Of a stretch of DNA of 64,000 nt, positions 16,846 to 24,463 are shown piece after piece; positions within the stretch are counted from its first letter, which is position 1, and each line of letters begins with the position of its first letter. Source of the DNA: Caulobacter sp. 17J80-11. Its GTDB lineage: Bacteria; Pseudomonadota; Alphaproteobacteria; Caulobacterales; Caulobacteraceae. The translations under genes were made by a program, and so were the position numbers. The DNA is taken from NCBI RefSeq assembly GCF_014349105.1, contig NZ_JACSJI010000005.1, positions 62,001 to 126,000 on the forward strand, in the 5' to 3' direction. The notes under the pieces were generated by a model. That model had not been told where the DNA came from. It did no database searches and saw nothing but the letters and a program-made list of their open reading frames with translations.

Positions 16846-18966
16846 ATGCGTCTCCTGCTCTCCGTCTGCGCGGCCGCCCTGCTCGCCGCCGCGGGCGCCC
16901 ACGCCGAGACCCCCGCCGCCGACACCGCCGCGAACGCCCCGGCCGCCAGCGCGACCGACCCCTTCCAGTGGCTGGAAGACGTCAACGGCGCCCGCTCGAT
17001 GGAGTGGGTGAAGGCCCAGAACGCCAAGGCCAAGGCGACGCTGGAAGGCGACGCCCGCTTCGAGGCGTTCCGCAAGGAAGGCCTGGCGATCTTCACCGCT
17101 CAGGACCGCATTCCCTATCCGTCGTTCCGCGCCGGCGCGGTCGACAACCTGTGGCAGGACGACAAGCGTCCGCACGGCGTGTGGCGCAAGGCTTCGATCG
17201 AGTCCTACCGCACGGCCGAGCCGGCCTGGGAGACCGTCCTGGACATCGACGCCCTGGCCAAGGCCGAGGGCCGCGACTGGTTCCTGAAGGGCTCGATCTG
17301 CCTGCCGCCGAACGAGACGCGCTGCCTGCTGCGCCTGTCCGACGGCGGCAAGGACGCGGTGACCCTGCGTGAGTTCGACACCGCGACCAAGACCTTCGTC
17401 GAGGGCGGCTTCACCCTGTCGGAAGGCAAGCAGTACGCCGAGTGGATCGACGCCGACACCCTGGTGGTCGGGCGCGACTGGGGCGCGGGTTCGCTGACCG
17501 AGTCCGGCTATCCGATGGTCCTGAAGACCCTGAAGCGCGGCCAGAGCGTCGACCAGGCGAAGGAAATCTACCGCGGCGACGCCAAGGACGTCTGGGTGCA
17601 GCCCTTCGCGCTGCGCGACGCCGACGGCAAGCTGCAGGCCCTGATGATCGACCACGGCCTGACCTTCTTCGAGAAGGAATACCTGCTGGTCACCGACAAG
17701 GGCGCGGTGAAGCTGCCCTTCCCGAAGAAGGCCAACATCCAGAGCCTGGTGAACGGCCAGGTGGTGTTCACCGTCGAGGAGGACTGGAACGGCCTGAAGG
17801 CCGGCGACCTGGCCGCCTACGACCTGAACGCCCTGAAGCGCGATCCGGCGCAGGCCAAGGCGGCCCTGATCTTCCGCCCGAATGCGAAACAGGCGGTCGA
17901 GGGCGTCTCCTCCACCCGTGACCGGCTGGTCGTGACCGGCCTGGAGAACGTCACCGGCTTCGTCGACGTCTACGGCTACGCCAAGGGCAAGTGGAGCGCC
18001 AAGCGCCTCGACATGCCGAAGAACAGCTCGGTCAACATCGTCGACACGTCCAAGTCGTCGAACCGCCTGTTCCTGACCACCCAGGGCTTCCTGGACCCGA
18101 CCACCCTGGTGCTCGCCGACGCCGCCACCGGCTCGGTCGAGAAGGTGAAGGCCCTGCCGGCCCGCTTCGACGCCTCGAAGGACATGGTCGAGCAGTTCTG
18201 GGCCACCTCGACCGACGGGACCAAGATCCCGTACTTCGTCGTGCACCGTAAGGACATCAAGCTGGACGGCTCGACGCCGACCCTGATGTACGGCTACGGC
18301 GGCTTCCAGGTGTCCAAGCCGCCGGTCTACCTGCCGGAAGTCGGCAAGCTGTGGCTGGAGCGCGGCGGCGCCTACGTCATCGCCAACATCCGGGGCGGCG
18401 GCGAGTTCGGCCCGGCCTGGCACGACGCCGTGCTGAAGGCCGACCGCCAGAAGGCGTTCGACGACTTCGCCTCGGTCGGGCAGGACCTGATCTCGCGCAA
18501 GATCACGTCGGCCCGCCACCTCGGCATCTACGGCCGTTCCAACGGCGGCGTGCTGACCACCGTGTCGATGACCCAGCACCCGGAGCTGTTCAACGCCGTG
18601 GTGGTGGAGAGCCCGCTGATCGACATGATGCGCTACCACAAGCTCTCGGCCGGCGCGTCGTGGGTGGGCGAGTACGGCAACCCGGACATCCCGGAAGAGG
18701 CCGCCTACATCTCCAAGTACTCCGGCTACCAGAACCTGCGGCCGGGCGTGACCTATCCGAAGGCCTACATCACCACCAACACCAAGGACGACCGCGTCCA
18801 CCCGGGCCACGCCCGCAAGTACGCGGCCAAGCTCGAGGCGATGGGCGTCCCCTACATCTATTTCGAGGACGACTTCGGCGGGCACTCCTACGACGCCGAC
18901 CCGACCGCCAACGCGGCGCGCTGGGCCCGCCACTACGTGTACCTGTCGCAGCAGCTGATGGACTGA
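16846..18966 (+). CDS. Prolyl oligopeptidase family serine peptidase (S9), exported
   Basis: This 706-residue protein starts at ATG 16846 with a GAGGAAA ribosome site. A signal peptide ends near AGAHAE. After it, DPFQWLEDVNG is the usual start of the seven-bladed propeller. The alpha/beta-hydrolase domain has nucleophile S565 in GRSNGG, the acidic residues of TKDDRVHPGH at about 648-649, and H680 in FGGHSYD. The RGGGEFGPAWHDA oxyanion region is present. S9A enzymes cut short proline-containing peptides. It is probably periplasmic and complementary to the M3 enzyme upstream. Confidence 0.93.
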   Translation: MRLLLSVCAAALLAAAGAHAETPAADTAANAPAASATDPFQWLEDVNGARSMEWVKAQNAKAKATLEGDARFEAFRKEGLAIFTAQDRIPYPSFRAGAVDNLWQDDKRPHGVWRKASIESYRTAEPAWETVLDIDALAKAEGRDWFLKGSICLPPNETRCLLRLSDGGKDAVTLREFDTATKTFVEGGFTLSEGKQYAEWIDADTLVVGRDWGAGSLTESGYPMVLKTLKRGQSVDQAKEIYRGDAKDVWVQPFALRDADGKLQALMIDHGLTFFEKEYLLVTDKGAVKLPFPKKANIQSLVNGQVVFTVEEDWNGLKAGDLAAYDLNALKRDPAQAKAALIFRPNAKQAVEGVSSTRDRLVVTGLENVTGFVDVYGYAKGKWSAKRLDMPKNSSVNIVDTSKSSNRLFLTTQGFLDPTTLVLADAATGSVEKVKALPARFDASKDMVEQFWATSTDGTKIPYFVVHRKDIKLDGSTPTLMYGYGGFQVSKPPVYLPEVGKLWLERGGAYVIANIRGGGEFGPAWHDAVLKADRQKAFDDFASVGQDLISRKITSARHLGIYGRSNGGVLTTVSMTQHPELFNAVVVESPLIDMMRYHKLSAGASWVGEYGNPDIPEEAAYISKYSGYQNLRPGVTYPKAYITTNTKDDRVHPGHARKYAAKLEAMGVPYIYFEDDFGGHSYDADPTANAARWARHYVYLSQQLMD

Positions 18967-18992
18967 TCCGTCCAGGAGTCTGCCTGAATGCG

Positions 18993-19025
18993 AAGGCCCC
19001 GGAGCGAGCTGCGCCGGGGCCTTTT
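18993..19025 (+). terminator. Terminator of the S9 peptidase gene
   Basis: AAGGCCCCGG and CCGGGGCCTT pair around an 11-base loop, and the arm ends in TTTT. Confidence 0.85.
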
Positions 19026-19079
19026 GCTTGACCGGCGTTCTTGCTCGCCCGAGGTTGGCTCGGGGCAGGGAGGACGATC

Positions 19080-19601
19080 ATGCGGGCGTGGATCCTGGCG
19101 GCTGCGCTGGCCGCCGCGGCGGGGACGGCTCGGGCCGAGGTGGTCGACGCCCAGGCGGGCGGCTTCCAGGTGCGCGAGACGGTCGAGGTCGCGGCCAAAC
19201 CCGACGCGGTCTGGAAGGCCCTGGTCGACGTCGGCGGCTGGTGGTCGTCGGACCACACCTGGTCCGGCGACGCGAAGAACCTGTCGATCGATCCGAAGCC
19301 CGGCGGCTGCTGGTGCGAACGCTGGAAGGACGGCGCCGCCCAGCACATGACCGTCACCTTCGTGCAGCCGAACCGGGAGCTGCGGACCGCCGGCGCGCTC
19401 GGCCCGCTGTCGATGATGGCGGTGTCGGGGGCCATGACCTTCAAGCTGCAGCCGAAGGGGGAGGGGACGGTGCTCACCGCGACCTATTCGGTCGGCGGCT
19501 ACGCCCCCCAGGGTCTCGCCGGCCTGGCGGCGCCGGTCGACGGCGTGCTCAAGACCCAGGTCGAGCGCCTGGGGCGCTACGCGGTGACGGGCAAGCTGTA
19601 A
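19080..19601 (+). CDS. SRPBCC-fold protein with signal peptide
   Basis: This 173-residue protein starts at ATG 19080, behind a CAGGGAGG ribosome site. A signal peptide precedes the likely cut after GTARA. The mature part follows the START/SRPBCC pattern: VRETVEVAAKPDAVWKALVD, then GGWWSSDHTWSG, a GGCWCERW strand and VTFVQPNREL. The family binds hydrophobic ligands in a helix-grip fold. No ligand is evident, and the exported location is somewhat unusual for the family. The next small gene starts nine bases after the stop. Confidence 0.75.
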   Translation: MRAWILAAALAAAAGTARAEVVDAQAGGFQVRETVEVAAKPDAVWKALVDVGGWWSSDHTWSGDAKNLSIDPKPGGCWCERWKDGAAQHMTVTFVQPNRELRTAGALGPLSMMAVSGAMTFKLQPKGEGTVLTATYSVGGYAPQGLAGLAAPVDGVLKTQVERLGRYAVTGKL

Positions 19602-19609
19602 GGGCGCAG

Positions 19610-19966
19610 ATGACCGAGCAAGTTTCATTCGGCGACACGGTCATGATCCGCGAGGCGGCGGAGACCAAAGCGCTTGGGATCGCCGGCAAGACCGGGACGG
19701 TCTACGGCTACACGACGCCGTCGGTGACCGGTGTGGAGGTCGTGGGCGTCGCCGAGGACGATTACGCGGTGAACGTCCACCTCGACGATCTGGGCGAAGG
19801 CTACTGGCTGTCGGAACAGCTGGTCGAGTTCCTGGACCACGGCGCGGGCATGACGGTTTCGGTCGCCGGCGTCGACAGGGCGTGGGTCCGATTGGAGGAC
19901 GGAGGCTGGGCGGAAGCTCCGGCCCCTCGCGCGACGAAGAAGCCGTGGTGGCGCTTCTGGGGCTGA
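19610..19966 (+). CDS. Hypothetical protein, possible SH3-like fold
   Basis: This protein has 118 residues. The N-terminal 75 residues are beta-rich and full of glycine turns (VSFGDTVMIREA, GKTGTVYGYTTPS, DYAVNVHLDD, GYWLSEQLVEFL), like small SH3-type barrels. A short variable part follows and then a basic-aromatic end (KKPWWRFWG). No signal peptide is seen. It starts nine bases behind the SRPBCC gene, so co-expression is likely. I do not recognise the family. Confidence 0.55.
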   Translation: MTEQVSFGDTVMIREAAETKALGIAGKTGTVYGYTTPSVTGVEVVGVAEDDYAVNVHLDDLGEGYWLSEQLVEFLDHGAGMTVSVAGVDRAWVRLEDGGWAEAPAPRATKKPWWRFWG

Positions 19967-19990
19967 CCCAACCGGGCTCGGGGTGAAAAA

Positions 19991-20018
19991 CAAAAGCCCT
20001 CCCGGCGAAGGGAGGGCT
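19991..20018 (-). terminator. Terminator of ahpD
   Basis: AGCCCTCCC pairs with GGGAGGGCT around a six-base loop. On the minus strand the stem is followed by TTTTG and TTTTT, placing it 30 bases after the ahpD stop. Confidence 0.8.
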
Positions 20019-20047
20019 CTTCCACTGACAAGCGTCCGGACTGACGC

Positions 20048-20581
20048 TCAGCCCGCCTTGCGGGCGCTCTCGGCGCGGACGACCTGGGAGGCGGCGGCGA
20101 CCACCGCGGCGATGCGCAGGGCGGCCTGGATCTGGGTCGAGGGCACGCCGTGCTTGCGCAGTTCGTTCTCGTGGGCGTCGAGGCAGGCGCCGCAGCCGTT
20201 GATGGCCGACACGGCCGTGCACCACAGCTCGAAATCGGCCTTCGGCGCGCCCGGATTGGCGATGACGTTCATGCGCAGCTTGGCCGGCATGGTCCGGTAC
20301 TCGGCGTTGTGCATCAGGTGCAGCGCCCGGTAGTACACGTTGTTCATGCCCATGATGGCGGCGGCGGCGCGGGCCGCGTCGCGCACTTCTTCGGGCAGGC
20401 CGGCGGCCATGGCCTCGAAGGCCTGGACCACTTCCGGCACGCCGCCGGCGTGGGCCGAGGCGAGGAAGGTTCCCCACTTCTGCTGGTCGTTCAGCACCGT
20501 CTCGTTCGCCAGCGACGAGAGGTTCAGCGACAGGTCTTTGGCGTAAGACGGCAGCGTCTCGCGCAGGGCGTCGAGCGACAT
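20048..20581 (-). CDS. ahpD: Alkyl hydroperoxide reductase-associated protein AhpD
   Basis: This 177-residue protein of the carboxymuconolactone decarboxylase fold has the AhpD active site: E118, C130-G-A-C133 and H137. In Mycobacterium tuberculosis AhpD shuttles electrons to AhpC from dihydrolipoamide-linked carriers. The same pairing here is supported by adjacency to an AhpC with the matching C-terminal CxC. The gene lies downstream of ahpC on the same strand with 84 bases between, which hold a strong hairpin. Confidence 0.94.
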   Translation of the reverse strand: MSLDALRETLPSYAKDLSLNLSSLANETVLNDQQKWGTFLASAHAGGVPEVVQAFEAMAAGLPEEVRDAARAAAAIMGMNNVYYRALHLMHNAEYRTMPAKLRMNVIANPGAPKADFELWCTAVSAINGCGACLDAHENELRKHGVPSTQIQAALRIAAVVAAASQVVRAESARKAG

Positions 20582-20613
20582 GGGGTTTCCTTGAGTGTCG
20601 GTAGAAGAAAGGG

Positions 20614-20654
20614 GCCCGGGCGGCGACCGGGGTTGGGGGAGGAGCCGCCCGGGC
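20614..20654 (-). other. Intercistronic hairpin between ahpC and ahpD
   Basis: GCCCGGGCGGC and GCCGCCCGGGC form a perfect 11-base stem with a 19-base loop. On the transcript strand the loop is pyrimidine-rich and contains TCCTCCCCC. It could stabilise the ahpC message or attenuate read-through into ahpD. Confidence 0.6.
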
Positions 20655-20665
20655 GAGCGAGCCGT

Positions 20666-21226
20666 TTAGGCGGCCGGCTTGAGGGTCTCGCCGCCCACCG
20701 GGCGGTTGCAGGCGCACAGTTCGTCGGTCTGCAGGCCGTCCAGCACGCGCAGGGTGTCGGCCGGGGCGCGGCCGACGTTCAGGCCGTTGACGGTGACGTG
20801 CTGCACGACGTTGTGCGGGTCGACGATGAAGGTGGCGCGCAGCGCCACGCCCGCGGTCTCGTCGAGCACGCCCAGCGCGCGGGCCAGGCGGCCGCCGTTG
20901 TCGGCGAACTGCCAGATCGGCAGCTTGTTCAGGTCGGCGTGGTCACGACGCCAGGCCAGCTTCACGAACTCGTTGTCGGTCGAACCGCCCATCACGACCG
21001 CGTCGCGGTCGGAGAATTCCTTGCCCAGGCGGGCGAATTCCGCGATCTCGGTCGGGCACACGAAGGTGAAGTCCTTCGGGTAGAAAAAGATGACCTTCCA
21101 CTTGCCCGAGAAGCTTTCCGGCGTGATCGCCTCGAACGCGCTGTGGCCGTTCTCTTCGTGCGAGTTGAAGCCCGGCTTCACGCCGACAACTTCGAAATTG
21201 GGGAGCTTTTCTCCGACGCCGATCAT
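20666..21226 (-). CDS. ahpC: Peroxiredoxin AhpC
   Basis: This 186-residue 2-Cys peroxiredoxin reduces hydrogen peroxide and organic hydroperoxides. The peroxidatic C57 sits in FYPKDFTFVCPTE. Near the C-terminus, ELCACNRP gives C171 and C173, a CxC arrangement like that of the mycobacterial AhpC reduced by AhpD rather than the AhpF-linked enterobacterial type. AAGGAGATG supplies a good ribosome site. The gene is transcribed divergently from oxyR, a classic peroxide-response arrangement. Confidence 0.95.
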   Translation of the reverse strand: MIGVGEKLPNFEVVGVKPGFNSHEENGHSAFEAITPESFSGKWKVIFFYPKDFTFVCPTEIAEFARLGKEFSDRDAVVMGGSTDNEFVKLAWRRDHADLNKLPIWQFADNGGRLARALGVLDETAGVALRATFIVDPHNVVQHVTVNGLNVGRAPADTLRVLDGLQTDELCACNRPVGGETLKPAA

Positions 21227-21300
21227 CGCGCATCTCCTTGGAATGGTGGTGCGGCGAGGCCGCCGCTGAGGGGGGTTTAGAGACCCCGGGACCGAAACTC

Positions 21301-21310
21301 CAATCGATTG
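21301..21310. promoter_or_regulatory. Palindrome in the ahpC-oxyR divergent promoter region
   Basis: CAATCGATTG is a perfect 10-base palindrome followed by a TTTTT run, in the 122-base region between ahpC and oxyR. A LysR-type regulator such as OxyR would be expected to bind here. The full four-element OxyR consensus is not recognisable, so this is a candidate site only. Confidence 0.35.
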
Positions 21311-21348
21311 TTTTTGGCTCCGGCATAAATCCTGCCTATATCTCGGCC

Positions 21349-22236
21349 ATGCTTCCCAGTCTCCGACAGCTCCAGTACCTCAAGCTCCTGGCCGAGCACG
21401 GCTCGTTCAGCCGCGCCGCCGACGCCGCCCACGTCTCCCAGCCGGCCCTGTCGGCCGGCGTGCAGGAGCTGGAACGCATCCTCGGCGCGCCGGTGGTGGA
21501 GCGCGCCCGCAGCGGGGTGATCCTGACCGCCGTCGGGGCCGAGGCGGTGCGCCGGGCCGAGGACGTGCTGGCCCGCACCGAAGACCTGGTCGAGGCCGCC
21601 CGCGGGGCCGGCAAACCCCTCTCCGGGCGCTTTCGCTTAGGCGTGATCCCGACCGTCGCGCCCTTCCTGCTGCCCAAGGCGCTGCCCGAACTGAAGCGCC
21701 GCTGGCCGGCCCTGCGCCTCTACCTGCGCGAGGACCTGACGCCCCGCCTGATCGCGGCGCTGAAGTCCGGCGCGCTGGACGCCGCGGTCATCGCCCTGCC
21801 GTATGACACGGCTGGCCTGGACTGCGCGCGCATCGGCGACGACGAGATCATGGCCGCCGCGCCCACCGACCACCCCTGGGCGACCGGCGAGCGGGTCGAC
21901 CCGCAGGCGTCCGACGTCGCCGACCTGATCCTGCTGGAGGACGGCCACTGCCTGCGCGAGCACGCCCTGTCGGCCTGCGCGCTGGAACCGCCTAAGGGCG
22001 AGGACGTGTTCGCGGCCACCTCGCTGCACACCCTGGTGCAGATGGTCGGCTCGGGCCTGGGGGTCAGCTTCCTGCCGCAGATGGCGGTCAAGGCGGGTCT
22101 CGCCGACGGCGCGGCGGTGGCGGTTCGGCCGCTGCGCGGCGACGCCCCCAAGCGTGAGATCGTGGTCGCCTGGCGGGCCGGTTCCAGCCGCGCCCGCGAA
22201 GCCGAGCTGCTGGCCGAAGCGTTCCGGGACGTCTGA
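21349..22236 (+). CDS. oxyR: Hydrogen peroxide-sensing LysR regulator OxyR
   Basis: This 295-residue regulator starts at ATG 21349, giving the standard LRQLQYLKLLAEHGSFSRAA helix-turn-helix. The frame upstream overlaps ahpC control DNA and is not used. The redox site is conserved: C201 in LLEDGHCLREHA and C210 in LSAC correspond to the peroxidatic and resolving cysteines of E. coli OxyR (199 and 208). SLHTLVQMVGSGLGVSFLP is the C-terminal effector-domain signature. It is divergent from ahpC-ahpD and probably regulates them. Confidence 0.95.
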   Translation: MLPSLRQLQYLKLLAEHGSFSRAADAAHVSQPALSAGVQELERILGAPVVERARSGVILTAVGAEAVRRAEDVLARTEDLVEAARGAGKPLSGRFRLGVIPTVAPFLLPKALPELKRRWPALRLYLREDLTPRLIAALKSGALDAAVIALPYDTAGLDCARIGDDEIMAAAPTDHPWATGERVDPQASDVADLILLEDGHCLREHALSACALEPPKGEDVFAATSLHTLVQMVGSGLGVSFLPQMAVKAGLADGAAVAVRPLRGDAPKREIVVAWRAGSSRAREAELLAEAFRDV

Positions 22237-22351
22237 CAAACGCGTTATGCCTTAGCCGTTAAGGGTGCGACGCCTTGCGCTGGAAGGCGCGACCCCCGAT
22301 ATTTCATGCCTAGGGCCCGTGAGGCGGGCTGCTTAGGGGACTTGCATCGCG

Positions 22352-23104
22352 ATGAGCGATTTCAACAACGGCTATTCTCGTCCGATCCCGTCGACCGGCG
22401 ACATGGCCGTCGACGCGGGCCTGCGCCGCTTCATGCTGGGCGTCTACAACAAGATGGCCCTGGGTCTGGTCGTGTCGGGCGCGCTGGCTTTCGCGACCTC
22501 GTCGATCGAACCGGTGCGAGACCTGCTGTTCCGCATCACCGGCGAAGGCCGGCTGGCCGGCTACACCGGCCTGGGCGCGATCGTGGCCTTCGCCCCGCTG
22601 ATCATCCTGCTCAGCGCCAGCTTCCTGATGAAGAACGTCACGCCGAGGACGTCGGGCATCGTCTACTGGGCCATCGTGGCGCTGATCGGCGCCTCGCTGG
22701 GCACCGTGGGCCTGCTCTACACCGGCGCGAGCGTCGCCTCGATCTTCTTCATCACCGCCGCGGCCTTCGGCGGCCTGAGCCTGGTGGGCTACACCACCAA
22801 GAAGGACCTGACGGGCATGGGCGCCTTCTTCGTGATGGGCGCCTGGGGCCTGCTGGTCGCCTTGCTGGTCAACGCCTTCATCCTGAAGTCCGGCGCCATG
22901 CTGATGATCCTCAGCGGCGTGGGCGTGCTGATCTTCGCCGGCCTGATCGCCTATGACACGCAGCGGCTGAAGATGACCTACTACGCCGTGGGCGGCGACG
23001 AGGCTTCGCTGGCCGTGGCGACCAACTATGGCGCGCTGAACCTGTACCTGGACTTCGTGAACCTGTTCCGCTTCCTGCTGGTCCTGTTCGGCCAGCGCCG
23101 CTGA
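22352..23104 (+). CDS. Bax inhibitor-1/YccA family membrane protein
   Basis: This 250-residue inner-membrane protein has about seven hydrophobic segments spaced from residue 35 to the end. The start (VDAGLRRFMLGVYNKMALGL) and the AYDTQRLKMTYY segment near the C-terminus are family hallmarks. YccA in E. coli interacts with the FtsH protease, and BI-1 relatives can form pH-sensitive calcium channels. The role here is unknown. It is monocistronic with a clear terminator. Confidence 0.92.
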   Translation: MSDFNNGYSRPIPSTGDMAVDAGLRRFMLGVYNKMALGLVVSGALAFATSSIEPVRDLLFRITGEGRLAGYTGLGAIVAFAPLIILLSASFLMKNVTPRTSGIVYWAIVALIGASLGTVGLLYTGASVASIFFITAAAFGGLSLVGYTTKKDLTGMGAFFVMGAWGLLVALLVNAFILKSGAMLMILSGVGVLIFAGLIAYDTQRLKMTYYAVGGDEASLAVATNYGALNLYLDFVNLFRFLLVLFGQRR

Positions 23105-23128
23105 TCGAGGCGCACCTGAGACGTGGAG

Positions 23129-23160
23129 AGGCCCCGGCGGGCGACCGCCGGGGCCTTCTT
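23129..23160 (+). terminator. Terminator of the YccA-family gene
   Basis: AGGCCCCGGCGG pairs with CCGCCGGGGCCT around GCGA, followed by TTCTT. It also borders the end of the convergent DUF2794 gene. Confidence 0.85.
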
Positions 23161-23492
23161 CATTCCACGACGCTGAACTTGCCCTTGTCGAACAGGCGCA
23201 GCACCTGACCCAGTTCGTGGCCGCGCTTGAGCACGTGGCCGCCCTGGCCGACCACGGCCCAGGCGCCTTGGCGGCGGGCCAGGTCGGGGCGCTTTTCGAT
23301 CCGGTAGAGGGGCGCTTCGGAGGCGCGGCGGAACACCGAGAACACCGCCATGTCCTTCAGGCCGGCGATGCCGTAGTCGCGCCATTCGCCGGCGGCGACC
23401 ATTCGCCCGTACAGGCGCATCAGGGCGTCGAGCTCTTTCCGCTCGAAAAACACCGGCCCCGCGACCGCCGTAGAATAGGCTTCGAAGCTCAT
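23160..23492 (-). CDS. DUF2794 family protein
   Basis: This 110-residue protein has no membrane segment. Characteristic family stretches are VFFERKELDALMRLYGRMVAAGEWRDY, FSVFRRASEAPLYRIEKRPDLARRQGA and VLKRGHELGQVLRLF. DUF2794 is confined mostly to alphaproteobacteria and has no assigned role. The gene lies tail to tail with the YccA-family gene. The nearly 490 bases upstream of it contain no other protein gene. Confidence 0.88.
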   Translation of the reverse strand: MSFEAYSTAVAGPVFFERKELDALMRLYGRMVAAGEWRDYGIAGLKDMAVFSVFRRASEAPLYRIEKRPDLARRQGAWAVVGQGGHVLKRGHELGQVLRLFDKGKFSVVE

Positions 23493-23980
23493 CCCGAAAC
23501 GAGCCTAAACCCGTCCGGGTTCGGGCGCCAGCCCGGGGCGGTTGAGGCGGCGTTGCACGCCCGCAACGCTTGCCGAGCGACGTTACGAAGAAAACAGGCG
23601 CGAACACGAAAAGGCCCTAATTCGGTCCATCGCGCGCCCGTTTGCGCCAGCATCTTAACAGCGTCGGCCGGTCGGGGTCACGAAGAGGTCCCGGATCCTG
23701 AACAGCCCCCCCAGCCCCCCTGGACTTTAACGGGGCTCCGGTCGGTCGACTTTCCTCCAAGCGACGAACGCCCGCGCGACCTCCTCCCCCCCTCCGGTCC
23801 CGCGGGCGTTTTCGCGTCTGGCGTCCAGCGCTCAGCGCGTCGCCTCCGCTTTCAGCTGATCCGACCATGTCCTTCACCGGAGGGGCATTCAGGAGCACCG
23901 CGTCGGCTTCCCTGTCGGGCGGGCGGGCGGGCGAAGATTCTCTTTGTAAGAAGGCGCCGACCTGCGGGACTAGGCGCGAG
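23493..23980. other. 488-base stretch without a protein gene
   Basis: No convincing coding sequence was found on either strand. The stretch must hold the promoter of DUF2794 at its left end and that of the sigma-factor gene at its right end. Between them lies a set of hairpins ending in a plus-strand terminator (23713-23814), annotated separately as a candidate small RNA. A GGGCGGGCGGGCGGGC tract at about 23918-23933 precedes the sigma-factor gene and could form a G-rich structure. Confidence 0.6.
23700..23815 (+). ncRNA. Candidate small RNA with anti-Shine-Dalgarno loops
   Basis: Three successive hairpins are visible. The first is AGCCCC (23713-23718) with GGGGCT (23732-23737). The second is GTCG/CGAC with TTTCCTCC in its loop (23745-23765). 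The last is a long stem, AACGCCCGCG with CGCGGGCGTT extended by GACC/GGTC (23767-23810), with loop TCCTCCCCCCCTCC and then TTTTCG. A plus-strand terminator here has no upstream plus-strand gene, since the YccA gene already has its own. CCUCC-type loops recall the alphaproteobacterial Cuckoo/CcsR sRNA class. The 5' end and promoter are unknown. Confidence 0.45.
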
Positions 23981-24463
23981 ATGGTCTCGATCGAACAGGT
24001 GATCGCCGCCTACGGGCCGGCGCTGGTGCGTATCGCGGCCAGCTACGAGCGGGAGCGCGCGCTGCGCGACGACCTCGTGCAGGAGATCACGGTGGCGATC
24101 TGGAAGGCCCTGCCCAACCTGCAGGACCAGGCCAAGCTGAAGCCCTTCGTCTTCCGCATCGCCCACAACCGCGCGGTCAGCCACGTGGCCCGCCAGGCCG
24201 CCCGTCCCGGGCAGGCCGAGCTCTCCGAGGCGCTGCGGGACGGCGAGGCCGATCCGGAGGCGCGCCTGGTCGGCAAGGAGCGGTCAGAGCGGCTGGTCGA
24301 GGCGGTGCGCCGCCTGCCGCTGGCCTACCGCCAGGTTGTCACCCTGGCGCTCGAGGACCTGAGTTACGACGACATCGCCGAGGCGCTGGGGCTGTCCGTC
24401 TCCAACGTGGGCGTGCGGCTGAACCGCGCCAAGGCGCAACTGAAGGCGATGCTGGATGGCTGA
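23981..24463 (+). CDS. ECF-type RNA polymerase sigma factor
   Basis: This 160-residue sigma-70 family protein starts at ATG 23981, preceded by GCGCGAG. Region 2 includes RDDLVQEITVAIWKAL and FVFRIAHNRAVSHV. Region 4 is LPLAYRQVVTLALEDLSYDDIAEALG followed by the recognition helix SVSNVGVRLNRAKAQLK. It is short and has no C-terminal SnoaL-type extension. The downstream gene overlaps its end by eight bases and encodes a four-helix membrane protein, the place where an anti-sigma factor is often found. Confidence 0.9.
   Translation: MVSIEQVIAAYGPALVRIAASYERERALRDDLVQEITVAIWKALPNLQDQAKLKPFVFRIAHNRAVSHVARQAARPGQAELSEALRDGEADPEARLVGKERSERLVEAVRRLPLAYRQVVTLALEDLSYDDIAEALGLSVSNVGVRLNRAKAQLKAMLDG

Noticed and set aside
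14482-18933. A very long open frame (over 1400 codons) on the minus strand across the two peptidase genes
   Set aside because: It is antisense to two clear genes with signal peptides and active-site motifs. Its composition (His/Arg/Gly/Val-rich) is that of a GC-codon shadow, with no family pattern.
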